Shown in pieces: positions 8,723 to 17,401 of a DNA stretch of 57,004 nt. The notes under the pieces were generated by a model. That model searched no databases. It was not told where the DNA came from and saw only the letters and a list, made by a program, of their open reading frames with translations. Positions within the stretch are counted from its first letter, which is position 1; every line of letters begins with the position of its first letter. The stretch is taken from NCBI GenBank assembly GCA_900754525.1, contig CAAEDE010000031.1, forward strand, positions 1 through 57,004, read 5' to 3'. Source of the stretch: an uncultured Collinsella sp. GTDB taxonomy: Bacteria > Actinomycetota > Coriobacteriia > Coriobacteriales > Coriobacteriaceae. The position numbers and the translations under genes are program-made.

Positions 8723-8884
8723 GTCGGCGGACGCATCGCCTCGTCCGCCGACGCCATGCGGCGCCAAGCCGCACTTCAAAGGGTTTGTCCCTTTGGTGAA
8801 GCGTTGACGGGAGAGGGCCCGTTTCCGGTGTAGGCCGGCGCTTCGCACTCCGCCATGTCAGAGGTGTCAAACCCCGCCTCTGAT
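8723..8884 (+). other. Hairpin-rich leader between permease and ssnA
   Basis: This gap holds several stem-loops without T-tracts: a perfect 11-bp stem at 8723-8733/8742-8752, a CAAAGGG/CCCTTTG hairpin near 8776-8795, and a TCAGAGG/CCTCTGA hairpin at about 8859-8884 ending just before the ssnA ribosome-binding site. They may protect or process the polycistronic mRNA or affect ssnA translation. No known riboswitch consensus was recognised. Confidence 0.45.
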
Positions 8885-8900
8885 GTCGAAGGGAGCATCC

Positions 8901-10256
8901 ATGCTTCTGGTCGCTAACGGTTCCGTCTTTACCCGCAACGCTCAGACCCCGTTCATTCCAAACGGTGCGGTCGCCATTGACGGAGATACGATCGTCGAAG
9001 TGGGCCCCGAGTGCGAGCTCAAGGCCAAGTACCCGGATGCCGAGTACGTCGACGCCCAGGGCAACCTCATCATGCCCGGACTCATCAACTGCCACACCCA
9101 CATCTACTCGGGTCTGGCGCGCGGCCTTGCCATTAAGGGCTGCAATCCCACCAACTTCCTGGAGAATCTTGAGCAGCAGTGGTGGAAGATCGACGACAAC
9201 CTGACGCTCGACGGCACCAAGGCAAGCGCCTATGCCACGATTTTGGACTCCATTCGCGATGGCGTCACCACGATCTTCGATCACCATGCGAGCTTCTGTG
9301 AGATCCCGGGTAGCCTCTTTACCATTAAGGACGCAGCTCAGGAGCTGGGCATGCGTTCGTGCCTGTGCTACGAGGTCTCCGATCGCCGCGGCCAGGAAAA
9401 GTGCGACCAGGCCATTGCCGAGAACGCTGAGTTTGCCCAGTGGGCCGCCAAGGAGCGTCGCGATAACGACAACCATATGATCGCCGCCATGTTTGGCGGT
9501 CACGCCACCTTTACGCTGTCGGACGAGACCATGGACAAGATGGCCGAGGCCAACAACGGCCTGACCGGCTTCCACATCCACGTGTGCGAGGGCATGAATG
9601 ACGTGTGGGACTCCCGCCTCAACCGCGGTGGCATCAGCCCCGTCGAGCGCCTGCTGCAGCACGACCTGCTCGGGCCCGACACCATGCTGGGCCACTGCAT
9701 CCATGTGACGCCCGCCGAGATGGACATCGTCAAGGAGTCCGGCACCTGGCTGGTCAACAACCCCGAATCCAATATGGGCAACGCCGTGGGCTGCGCCCCC
9801 GTGCTCGAGTTCTTCCGCCGCGGCATCCCCGTTTGCATGGGCACCGACGCCTACACCCACGATATGCTCGAGAGTCTCAAGGTCTTCCTGATCATCCAGC
9901 GCCACAACGCCGCTATGCCCAACGTGGGCTGGTGCGAGGCCATGACCATGCTGTTCGAGAACAACGCCAAGATGGCCAGCAAGTACTTCGATCGCAAGCT
10001 CGGTGTGCTCGAGGCCGGCGCTGCCGCCGACGTCATCGTCATGGACTACAAGCCCTTTACGCCGCTGAGCGAGGAGAACATCGACGGCCACATGCTCTTT
10101 GGCATGATGGGCAAAAACTGCCGCACCACCATCATCAACGGCCGCGTCCTGTACAAGGATCGCGAGTTTGTCGGTATCGATGAGGACAAGATCAACGCGT
10201 GGACCATGGCTGAGTCCAAGAAGCTCTGGAGCACGCTCAACGATCGCGCCTACTAA
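8901..10256 (+). CDS. ssnA: SsnA family aminohydrolase
   Basis: Amidohydrolase-superfamily metal enzyme of the SsnA type, found in selenium-linked purine/urate clusters; it is thought to hydrolyse a purine-derived intermediate. The 451-residue protein has metal ligands H65 and H67 in NCHTHIYSGLARG, later histidines in GFHIHVCEG and LGHCIHVTP, and the catalytic Asp in CMGTDAYTHD. The ATG at 8901 is preferred over one 18 bases upstream because AAGGGAG (8889-8895) lies between them and the family begins at MLLVANG. It follows the permease and precedes ygfK, as in related clusters. Family identity is strong; the substrate is not settled by sequence. Confidence 0.92.
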   Translation: MLLVANGSVFTRNAQTPFIPNGAVAIDGDTIVEVGPECELKAKYPDAEYVDAQGNLIMPGLINCHTHIYSGLARGLAIKGCNPTNFLENLEQQWWKIDDNLTLDGTKASAYATILDSIRDGVTTIFDHHASFCEIPGSLFTIKDAAQELGMRSCLCYEVSDRRGQEKCDQAIAENAEFAQWAAKERRDNDNHMIAAMFGGHATFTLSDETMDKMAEANNGLTGFHIHVCEGMNDVWDSRLNRGGISPVERLLQHDLLGPDTMLGHCIHVTPAEMDIVKESGTWLVNNPESNMGNAVGCAPVLEFFRRGIPVCMGTDAYTHDMLESLKVFLIIQRHNAAMPNVGWCEAMTMLFENNAKMASKYFDRKLGVLEAGAAADVIVMDYKPFTPLSEENIDGHMLFGMMGKNCRTTIINGRVLYKDREFVGIDEDKINAWTMAESKKLWSTLNDRAY

Positions 10257-10270
10257 TTACAAGTAGATTC

Positions 10271-10306
10271 ACGCGCGTCGGATGTTTCGCCGCATCCGAC
10301 GCGCGT
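10271..10306 (+). other. Perfect 14-bp stem-loop between ssnA and ygfK
   Basis: Bases 10271-10284 pair perfectly with 10293-10306 around an 8-base loop. No T-tract follows, so it is more likely an mRNA-stabilising or processing hairpin, or a weak attenuator, than a full terminator. Confidence 0.6.
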
Positions 10307-10404
10307 ATAGGCGGCCTCCGCGGGGTCGCCGGCGCTGTGCTAGCGCTACACCGTATTTGCGCCCGCCGCGCGGTCTCGCCGGGCGTTACAGAGAGGAGCT
10401 CATT

Positions 10405-13404
10405 ATGAGCGACATCATGAGGCCGATCCCGTTTTCGCAGCTGATGAACTGGATCATCGAGGAGCACAAGACCCAGGGCGCCGTCTTTGGCGTGCGCAAG
10501 ATGGTCACGACCAACCAGGAGGGTGCGCTTCCCATTTTTGACGAGCGCATCGAGACTCCGTTTGGCCCGGCCGCCGGTCCCAACACGCAGCTTGCCCAAA
10601 ACATCGTGGCCTCTTATGTGGCCGGTTCCCGCTTCTTTGAGCTTAAGACCGTTCAGGTTATGGACGGCGAGGAGCTCTCCAAGTGCGTTAACAAGCCCTG
10701 TATCGTGGCGCAGGACGAGTGCTACAACTGCGAGTGGTCGACCGAGCTCGAGGTTCCGCAGGCTTTTGCCGAGTACGCGAAGGCATGGTTCGCCTGCCAC
10801 CTAATCGCTCGCGAGTACGGCCTGGGCAGCCCGAACGGTTTTGTCTTTAACATGTCCGTGGGCTATGACCTCGAGGGCATCAAGAGCCCCAAGGTCGACG
10901 CTTACATCGAGGGCATGAAGGACGCCAGCGGCTCCGACGTCTGGAACGAGTGCCGCACGTGGGCGCTCGCCAACCTGGACAAGTTTGAGCATGTCGACGC
11001 TGCGTTTGTCGAGTCCATCCCGGCACGCGTCTCCAACTCCATCACCGAGTCTACCCTGCACGGCTGCCCGCCCGCCGAGATCGAGCGCATCGCGACCTAC
11101 CTCATCACCGAGAAGGGCCTCAACACCTACATCAAGTGCAACCCCACGCTGCTGGGCTATGAGTTTGCCCGCCAGCGTCTGAACGAGCTGGGCTTTGACT
11201 ACATCGTCTTCGATGACACACACTTCCGCGAGGACCTGCAGTGGGCCGACGCCGTGCCTATGTTCGAGCGCCTGATTGCCCTGTGCGCCGAGCGCGGCCT
11301 GGAGTTTGGCGTCAAGCTGACCAACACGTTCCCCGTCGACGTGACGAGAAACGAGCTGCCCTCCACCGAGATGTACATGTCCGGTCGTTCGCTGTTCTCG
11401 CTGACCATCGAGGCTGCCCGCCGCATTACCGAGCAGTTTGATGGCAAGCTGCGCATCAGTTACTCCGGCGGCGCCACGGTCTACAACATCCGTGCTCTGT
11501 ACGATGCCGGCATTTGGCCCGTTACCTTGGCGACCGACGTGCTCAAGCCCGGTGGCTACGAGCGCTTTAGCCAGATGGCAGGCGAGTTTACCGACCTGGA
11601 TGGTAAGCCGTTCGCGGGCGTCTCTCTCGAGGCCGTGACTGCGATTCAGACCGATTCGCTCACCAACCCGCTCTACAAGAAGCCGCTGCGCCCGCTGCCC
11701 GACCGCAAGGTCGCCGGCAAGAGCCCGCTTTCCGACTGCTTTACCACGCCGTGCCGTACGAGCTGCCCCATTCAACAGGACATTCCCGCCTACTTGGCGG
11801 CTGTTGACGAGGGCCGCTACGAGGACGCGCTCAACATCATCATCGAGCGAAATGCCCTGCCGTTCATTACCGGCACCATCTGCCCGCATCCCTGCGGCCG
11901 TGCCTGCGAGCGTGCATTTTACGAGCCCGAGGGCGCCCAGATTCGCGCCAGCAAGCTCAAGGCCGCCCGCGAGGCCATGACCGCCGTGCTGCCCAAGCTG
12001 CGCGCCCAAGCCATCGCAAACGACGGCGAGCGCAACGTTGCCGTTATTGGCGGCGGTCCGGCCGGCCTGGCGACGGCGTTCTTCCTGACGCGTGCCGGCG
12101 TGCCCGTCACCATCTTTGAGGCCCGCGATTCGCTCGGTGGCGTGGTCCGTCACGTGATTCCCGAGTTCCGCATTGCGAGCGACGATATCTCCCACGACGC
12201 AGAGCTCTGCCTGGCCTTTGGCGCCAAGGTGCAGCTCAACGCTCGCGTTGATTCCATTGACGAGCTCAAGGCCCAGGGCTTTACCGACGTGGTCGTGGCC
12301 ACCGGTGCCTGGATGCCCGGCTCTGCGGGCCTGGGCGAGGGTGCCGAGCTCGACGTGCTGGAGTTCCTCGAGGCCGCCAAGAAGGGCGAGAAACTCGAGC
12401 TGGGCGAGGACGTCGTGGTCATTGGCGCCGGCAACACCGCCATGGACGCGGCTCGCGTGGCCAAGCGCCTGACTGGCGTGAAGAACGTGCGCCTGGTGTA
12501 TCGCCGCACCAAGAAGCAGATGCCCGCCGACGAGGAAGAGCTTGATCTTGCTCTTGCCGACGGTGTTGAGTTCTGCGAGCTGCTGGCCCCCAAGGCGCTT
12601 AACGGTGCCGTGCTGACCTGCGACGTTATGGAGCTTGGCGAGCCGGATGCAAGCGGCCGTCGCAGCCCCGTCGCCACGGGCGAGACCGTCGAGCTTTCCG
12701 CCACCACGGTGATCTGCGCCGTGGGCGAGGGCATCGATGCCAGCCTGTACGATGCCGCGGGCGTTGAGCACGACCGTCGCGGCCGCCTTGCCGCCACCTC
12801 CACCGGCGTCGAGGGCGTTTGGGCTGCGGGCGACTGCCGTCGCGGTCCTGCCACCGTGGTCGAGGCTATTGCCGACGCCGCCGAGGTCGCCCGTGCCATC
12901 GCCGGCGTGGACTTTAACAAGTACGCCGACCAGAATGCTCAGACCGGTCGCGAGGACACCTGCTACGAGCGCAAGGGGTCGCTGTGCCGCGACAAGCGCA
13001 ACTGCACCAAGACCCGCTGCCTGGGCTGCGGCTCGGTGTGCGAGGTTTGCTGCGACGTGTGCCCCAACCGCGCCAACGTTGCCATTAAGGTGCCGGGCCT
13101 GGCCAAGCATCAGGTCGTCCACGTCGATGGCATGTGCAACGAGTGCGGCAACTGCGCCGTGTTCTGCCCCTACCAGGAGGGTCGTCCCTACAAGGACAAG
13201 CTCACCCTGTTCTGGAGCGAGCAGGACATGGAGAACTCCGAGAACGAGGGCTTCCTGGCTGTGGACGAGGACCACTTTAAGGTTCGCGTCGCCGGAACGG
13301 TCCGCACCGTCTCGGTCGATGCCGTCAACACCGGTCTTCCCGAGGCCGTCCGCCTGACCATCAGGGCTGTGCGCGACAACTATTCGTACCTTCTTAAGAA
13401 ATAG
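10405..13404 (+). CDS. ygfK: YgfK, putative selenate reductase-type flavin/Fe-S subunit
   Basis: Large iron-sulfur flavoprotein (999 residues), probably an electron-transfer partner of the molybdenum hydroxylase; the family name 'selenate reductase subunit' comes from E. coli. In order it shows a dihydroorotate-dehydrogenase-like N-terminal half, a cysteine-rich linker (CRTSCPIQQDIPAY near 448; CPHPCGRACERAF near 492), an FAD site VAVIGGGPAGLATAF near 544, an NAD(P) site VVVIGAGNTAMDAARVA near 670, and C-terminal Fe-S motifs CLGCGSVCEVCCDVCP near 872 and CNECGNCAVFCP near 911. GAGAGGAG precedes the ATG at 10405; the frame is open 41 codons further upstream, but that part is hairpin-rich and not homologous. 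It lies 11 bases before the ferredoxin gene. Confidence 0.93.
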   Translation: MSDIMRPIPFSQLMNWIIEEHKTQGAVFGVRKMVTTNQEGALPIFDERIETPFGPAAGPNTQLAQNIVASYVAGSRFFELKTVQVMDGEELSKCVNKPCIVAQDECYNCEWSTELEVPQAFAEYAKAWFACHLIAREYGLGSPNGFVFNMSVGYDLEGIKSPKVDAYIEGMKDASGSDVWNECRTWALANLDKFEHVDAAFVESIPARVSNSITESTLHGCPPAEIERIATYLITEKGLNTYIKCNPTLLGYEFARQRLNELGFDYIVFDDTHFREDLQWADAVPMFERLIALCAERGLEFGVKLTNTFPVDVTRNELPSTEMYMSGRSLFSLTIEAARRITEQFDGKLRISYSGGATVYNIRALYDAGIWPVTLATDVLKPGGYERFSQMAGEFTDLDGKPFAGVSLEAVTAIQTDSLTNPLYKKPLRPLPDRKVAGKSPLSDCFTTPCRTSCPIQQDIPAYLAAVDEGRYEDALNIIIERNALPFITGTICPHPCGRACERAFYEPEGAQIRASKLKAAREAMTAVLPKLRAQAIANDGERNVAVIGGGPAGLATAFFLTRAGVPVTIFEARDSLGGVVRHVIPEFRIASDDISHDAELCLAFGAKVQLNARVDSIDELKAQGFTDVVVATGAWMPGSAGLGEGAELDVLEFLEAAKKGEKLELGEDVVVIGAGNTAMDAARVAKRLTGVKNVRLVYRRTKKQMPADEEELDLALADGVEFCELLAPKALNGAVLTCDVMELGEPDASGRRSPVATGETVELSATTVICAVGEGIDASLYDAAGVEHDRRGRLAATSTGVEGVWAAGDCRRGPATVVEAIADAAEVARAIAGVDFNKYADQNAQTGREDTCYERKGSLCRDKRNCTKTRCLGCGSVCEVCCDVCPNRANVAIKVPGLAKHQVVHVDGMCNECGNCAVFCPYQEGRPYKDKLTLFWSEQDMENSENEGFLAVDEDHFKVRVAGTVRTVSVDAVNTGLPEAVRLTIRAVRDNYSYLLKK

Positions 13405-13415
13405 GCGAGTCTCTT

Positions 13416-13895
13416 ATGGCCAAATCCATTCAACATAACGTGGCCTATGTTGCCTGCGGAAGTGGTTGCGCCTCCGCAGGCGGCGACGCCCGCTGCAGCG
13501 AAGGCTGCATTGGCTGTGGCGCCTGCGTCACGGCCTGCCCCCACGGCGCCATTGCGCTGGTCGATGGCATCGCCCGCGTGGATCGCTCCAAGTGCACGGG
13601 CTGCGGCCTGTGCGGCATGGCGTGCCCGCAGCGCGTGATTGCCTTCGTTCCCGGCTACCAGAACATTCTGGTGCGCTGCAACAACACCGATAAGGGCGCC
13701 ATCGCTCGCAAGATTTGCGACACGAGCTGCATCGGTTGCGGTATGTGCGCCAAAAAGTGCCCTGCCGGCGCTATCCGCATCGAGGACAACTGCGCCCATA
13801 TCGATGGTGTGGATTGCCTGTCGTGCGGCATGTGCGCCGTCGTCTGCCCGCATGGCGCCATCCACGACCGCACCGGCATCGCCGCCGGCGTGTAG
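13416..13895 (+). CDS. Ferredoxin-like protein with four 4Fe-4S motifs
   Basis: 159-residue soluble electron carrier. Four CxxCxxCxxxCP motifs are visible at C31-34-37-41, C60-63-66-70, C105-108-111-115 and C134-137-140-144, plus extra cysteines C14, C18 and C27 near the N-terminus. The middle part resembles the Fe-S arm of RnfB-type proteins. It is wedged between ygfK (11 bases) and the xanthine dehydrogenase gene (12 bases), so it probably carries electrons between the dehydrogenase and the YgfK flavin, or on to other acceptors. No membrane segment or signal peptide is present. Confidence 0.88.
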   Translation: MAKSIQHNVAYVACGSGCASAGGDARCSEGCIGCGACVTACPHGAIALVDGIARVDRSKCTGCGLCGMACPQRVIAFVPGYQNILVRCNNTDKGAIARKICDTSCIGCGMCAKKCPAGAIRIEDNCAHIDGVDCLSCGMCAVVCPHGAIHDRTGIAAGV

Positions 13896-13907
13896 AAGGG
13901 AATCACC

Positions 13908-16685
13908 ATGGCACAGGAATTCACTTTTACCGTTAACGGCGTCGAGCGCACGACGACCCAAAACAAACCGCTGCTGCGCTACCTGCGCGACGACCTGCAC
14001 ATCCATTCCGCCAAGGACGGCTGCTCCGAGGGCGCCTGCGGCACCTGCACCATCCATGTGGACGGCGCGGCCGTCAAGGCGTGCGTGCTGACCACTGCTC
14101 TTGCCGCCGGCCGCAACATCGTGACCGTCGAGGGCCTGCCCGAGGACGTGCGCGAGGCCTTTGTGTACGCCTTTGGCGCCGTGGGCGCCGTGCAGTGCGG
14201 TTTTTGCATTCCCGGCATGGTCATGGCGGGCGCAGCGCTCATCGCCGAGGACCCCGAGCCCACCGAGGAGCAGATCAAGTACGCCATTCGCGGTAACGTC
14301 TGCCGCTGCACCGGCTACAAAAAGATTATCGAGGGCATCTCGCTGGCCGCTGCGGTGCTCCGCGGCGAAAAGCAGATCGACGAGGGCCTGGAGCGCGGCG
14401 ACGACTACGGCGTGGGCAAACGCGCCTTCCGTATCGACGTGCGCAAGAAGGTGCTCGGCGAGGGCAAGTATCCCGACGACATCGACGAGCTCGATCAGCC
14501 GGGCCTGACCTATGCCAGCGCGGTGCGCTCCAAGTATCCGCGCGCCCGCGTGCTCTCCATCGACACCTCCAAGGCCGAGGCCCTGCCCGGTGTGGTGGGC
14601 ATCCTGCGCGCCGAGGACGTGCCGGTCAACCAGGTCGGCCACCTTATCCAGGACTGGGATGTCATGATCGCCCAGGGCGATATCACCCGCTGCGTGGGCG
14701 ATGCCATCGTGCTGGTGGTTGCCGAGGACGAGGCGACGCTCGAGAAGGCCAAGAAGCTCGTAAAGATCGATTACGAGCCGCTGGAGCCCGTGCGTAACAT
14801 TGCCGAGGCCAGGGCTGCCAACGCCCCGCGCCTGCACGACAGCTTCTTTGCCTTTGGCAACACGGTGGAGCTCAAGGACAACGTGTGCCAGAGCCGTCAC
14901 GTGACGCGCGGCGATGCCGCCAAGGCACTGGCGGAGAGCGCGTTCACCGTGACGCAGCGCTTTACCACGCCCTTTACCGAGCACGCCTTCTTGGAGCCCG
15001 AGTGCGCCGTCGCCTTCCCGTACAAGAACGGCGTCAAGGTGCAGTCGACCGACCAGGGTGCCTACGACACGCGCAAAGAGTGTGCCCACATGTTTGGCTG
15101 GGATAGCGAGCCCGAACGCGTGGTCGTCGAGACCATGCTCGTGGGCGGCGGCTTTGGCGGTAAGGAGGACGTGTCCATCCAGCACCTGGCCGCGCTCGCC
15201 GCATATAAGTTCCAGCGTCCTGTGAAGTGCAAGCTCACGCGTGCCGAGTCGCTCGCTTTCCATCCCAAGCGCCATGCCATGGACGGTACCTTTACGCTGG
15301 GCTGCGACGCCGAGGGCAACTTTACCGGCCTGGACTGCGAGATCAACTTTGACACCGGCGCCTACGCGTCGCTGTGCGGCCCGGTGCTCGAGCGCGCCTG
15401 CACGCATGCCGTCGGCCCCTACAAGTACCAGAACACCGACATTCGCGGTTATGGCTACTACACCAACAACCCGCCCGCCGGCGCGTACCGCGGCTTTGGC
15501 GTTTGCCAGTCCGAGTTTGCGCTCGAGAGCCTGATCGACTTGCTGGCAGAGAAGGTCGGCCTGGATCCGTGGGAGATCCGCTACCGTAACGCCATCGAGC
15601 CGGGCGAGGTTTTGCCCAACGGCCAGATTGCCGACTGCTCCACGGCGCTGAAGGAGACACTGCTCGAGGTCAAGGATGCCTACTATGCGCATCCCGGACA
15701 CGCCGGCATTGCCTGCGCCATGAAGAACGCCGGCGTGGGCGTGGGCCTGCCCGATGCCGGTCGCTGCAAGATTCGCGTCGAGGATGGCGTGGCCGTGGTC
15801 TATGCCGCCACGTCCGACATCGGCCAGGGCTGCAACACCGTCTTTTTGCAGGACGTTGCCGAGGCATGCGGTCTGCCGCTGAGCTGCATTGCCAATGGCG
15901 AGTGCTCCACCGAGAACGCTCCCGACTCCGGCACCACGTCTGGTTCGCGCCAGACGGTCGTGACCGGCGAGGCCGTGCGCGGTGCCGCCTTCCTGCTGCG
16001 CGATGCCATGCTTGACATCGAGGCCGGCAAGTCTGCGCCCGCCGCTCCCGTGAGCGCGCATGGCGACGGCGTCAAGATCGAGTACGATGACGGTCGCGCC
16101 TATCAGCTGCGCACGCAGGAGCTCGTCGCCGGCCAGGGCATGCATCCTCAGGATCCTGCGGCCGCCATCAAGGCGCTCGAGGGATGCGAGTTTGGCTACG
16201 TGTACCTGGAGCCGACCGACAAGCTGGGCGCCGACGTTCCCAACCCCAAGAGCCACATCTGCTACGGCTTTGCCACACATGTGGTCATTTTGGATGATGA
16301 CGGCCGCGTGAGCGAGGTCTATGCCGCGCACGATTCCGGCAAGGTGATCAACCCCATCTCCATCCAGGGTCAGATCGAAGGCGGTGTGCTCATGGGCATG
16401 GGCTACGCACTTACCGAGGACTGGCCGCTCAAGGACTGCGTGCCCCAGGCAAGGTACGGTACGCTCGGGCTGTTCCGTGCGCCCGAGATTCCGGATATCC
16501 ACGCCATCTACGTGGAGAAGGACGAGCTGCTGCCCGTAGCATACGGCGGCAAGGGCATCGGCGAGATCGCAACGATCCCCACGGCGCCCGCCGTGCAGAA
16601 TGCCTACCGCGCATTTGACGGCAAGCTGCGTCCCGATCTGCCCATGGTGGATACGCCCTACGGCCGCGCCCGTCGTCGCGGGTAG
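13908..16685 (+). CDS. Selenium-dependent xanthine dehydrogenase, fused 2Fe-2S and molybdenum domains
   Basis: Molybdenum hydroxylase of the selenium-dependent type (like E. coli XdhD), expected to interconvert xanthine and urate or hydroxylate other purines. 925 residues in one chain: plant-type 2Fe-2S ligands C39, C44, C47, C59; second 2Fe-2S ligands C97, C100, C132, C134 (QCGFC and CRCTGYKKI); then the Mo-pterin domain from about 170, including VGGGFGGKED and, near 880, GGKGIGE with the family's catalytic glutamate. No FAD domain is present, so electrons must leave through partners such as the ferredoxin and YgfK. Selenium here would be a labile ligand, not encoded selenocysteine. AGAAGGG precedes the ATG. 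yqeB, yqeC and xdhC at 35.6-38.3 kb support maturation. Confidence 0.94.
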   Translation: MAQEFTFTVNGVERTTTQNKPLLRYLRDDLHIHSAKDGCSEGACGTCTIHVDGAAVKACVLTTALAAGRNIVTVEGLPEDVREAFVYAFGAVGAVQCGFCIPGMVMAGAALIAEDPEPTEEQIKYAIRGNVCRCTGYKKIIEGISLAAAVLRGEKQIDEGLERGDDYGVGKRAFRIDVRKKVLGEGKYPDDIDELDQPGLTYASAVRSKYPRARVLSIDTSKAEALPGVVGILRAEDVPVNQVGHLIQDWDVMIAQGDITRCVGDAIVLVVAEDEATLEKAKKLVKIDYEPLEPVRNIAEARAANAPRLHDSFFAFGNTVELKDNVCQSRHVTRGDAAKALAESAFTVTQRFTTPFTEHAFLEPECAVAFPYKNGVKVQSTDQGAYDTRKECAHMFGWDSEPERVVVETMLVGGGFGGKEDVSIQHLAALAAYKFQRPVKCKLTRAESLAFHPKRHAMDGTFTLGCDAEGNFTGLDCEINFDTGAYASLCGPVLERACTHAVGPYKYQNTDIRGYGYYTNNPPAGAYRGFGVCQSEFALESLIDLLAEKVGLDPWEIRYRNAIEPGEVLPNGQIADCSTALKETLLEVKDAYYAHPGHAGIACAMKNAGVGVGLPDAGRCKIRVEDGVAVVYAATSDIGQGCNTVFLQDVAEACGLPLSCIANGECSTENAPDSGTTSGSRQTVVTGEAVRGAAFLLRDAMLDIEAGKSAPAAPVSAHGDGVKIEYDDGRAYQLRTQELVAGQGMHPQDPAAAIKALEGCEFGYVYLEPTDKLGADVPNPKSHICYGFATHVVILDDDGRVSEVYAAHDSGKVINPISIQGQIEGGVLMGMGYALTEDWPLKDCVPQARYGTLGLFRAPEIPDIHAIYVEKDELLPVAYGGKGIGEIATIPTAPAVQNAYRAFDGKLRPDLPMVDTPYGRARRRG

Positions 16686-16754
16686 GGCAGAGCGTGGACG
16701 GCCATTGTTGACGGGCCGTTCGCGCTCAACATCAACTACATACGCTGCGCCTTT

Positions 16755-16790
16755 GGCCCCGGCTCCATCGCGAGCCGAGGCCTTTTGTTT
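16755..16790 (+). terminator. Terminator after xanthine dehydrogenase operon
   Basis: Stem 16755-16765 with 16772-16782 (one mismatch, GGCCCCGGCTC/GAGCCGAGGCC) is followed by TTTTGTTT. It closes the first half of the purine cluster just before the 62-bp repeat array. Confidence 0.8.
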
Positions 16791-16794
16791 GGAG

Positions 16795-17370
16795 CGGAAA
16801 CTGTGTCCCGGATTCAAGCCTCAGAACGGGTCGTGCTTTCCGGATCGGCCCTCAAGCGGAAACTGCATCCCGGATTCGGCGCTCAGAATGGGATTCGTTT
16901 TCCGGTAGAGCCTCTGGCGAAAAGTACGTCCCGGAATTCGGCTCCAGAGTGGGATGCGCTTTCCGGTTGGAGCTTCAAACGGAAGGCGCATCCCGGAATC
17001 CGCGCCTGGAATGGGACACACTTTCCGGAACAGCCCTCAACCGGAAACTGCGTCCCAGAATTTCGCTTCAGAGTGGGATGCCGTTTCCGGCTGAACCCTC
17101 TGGCGGAAAGTTCATCCCAGAATTGACGCTCGGAGTGGGACACGGTTTCCGGATGGAACCTCAGCGGAAACTGCGCTCCAGCTTGAGCGTCTATTCCGGG
17201 ATGCGCTTTCCGCTGGGCGGGGACTGCGGAAAGCGTGTCCCGTTCTAGACCTTGATTCTGGGACACGGTTTCCGCTAGGCATGCCATCTGGAAAGCGCAT
17301 CCCGTTTTGAGCGCTCAATCTGGGACACGGTTTCCGCGGGTGCTGCCAACCGGAAAGTGTGTCCCAGTTT
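16795..17370. repeat. Tandem array of ten 62-bp palindromic repeats
   Basis: Units begin at 16795, 16857, 16918, 16980, 17042, 17104, 17165, 17227, 17289 and 17351, a period of 61-62 bp; the last is cut short. Each full unit is itself an imperfect inverted repeat: a left arm like CGGAAAGCGTGTCCCG, about 15 variable bases, a right arm like TGGGACACGGTTTCCG, then a variable spacer of about 12 bases. The arms are conserved between units while loops and spacers drift, which points to selection on or recent spread of the stem. Open frames run through the array in several frames but reflect the periodicity. Two more units lie at 18696-18806. It fills the 716-base gap after the xanthine dehydrogenase gene. 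Confidence 0.92.
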
Positions 17371-17401
17371 GGTGGACAGGCGGGCATAAACTTAGCAGCC
17401 C

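Noticed and set aside
7272..10091. 939-codon antisense open frame over permease and ssnA
   Set aside because: Low-complexity His/Gly/Asp-rich translation typical of the reverse complement of GC-rich coding DNA.
13908..16685. Selenocysteine (UGA) codon in the dehydrogenase
   Set aside because: The frame has no internal TGA; selenium in this family is a non-protein ligand.
13380..16817. 1145-codon open frame antisense to the xanthine dehydrogenase
   Set aside because: Shadow of a high-GC gene; the plus-strand product has all expected cofactor motifs.
16795..17370. CRISPR array
   Set aside because: Units are palindromes with gradually diverging loops, not identical short repeats with unique spacers of constant length, and no cas gene is near.
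16785..17387. Several open frames of 66-134 codons on both strands through the 62-bp array
   Set aside because: Frames are open because the repeat lacks stops; period 62 is not a multiple of three, so units are read in shifting frames, and no ribosome-binding sites precede them.
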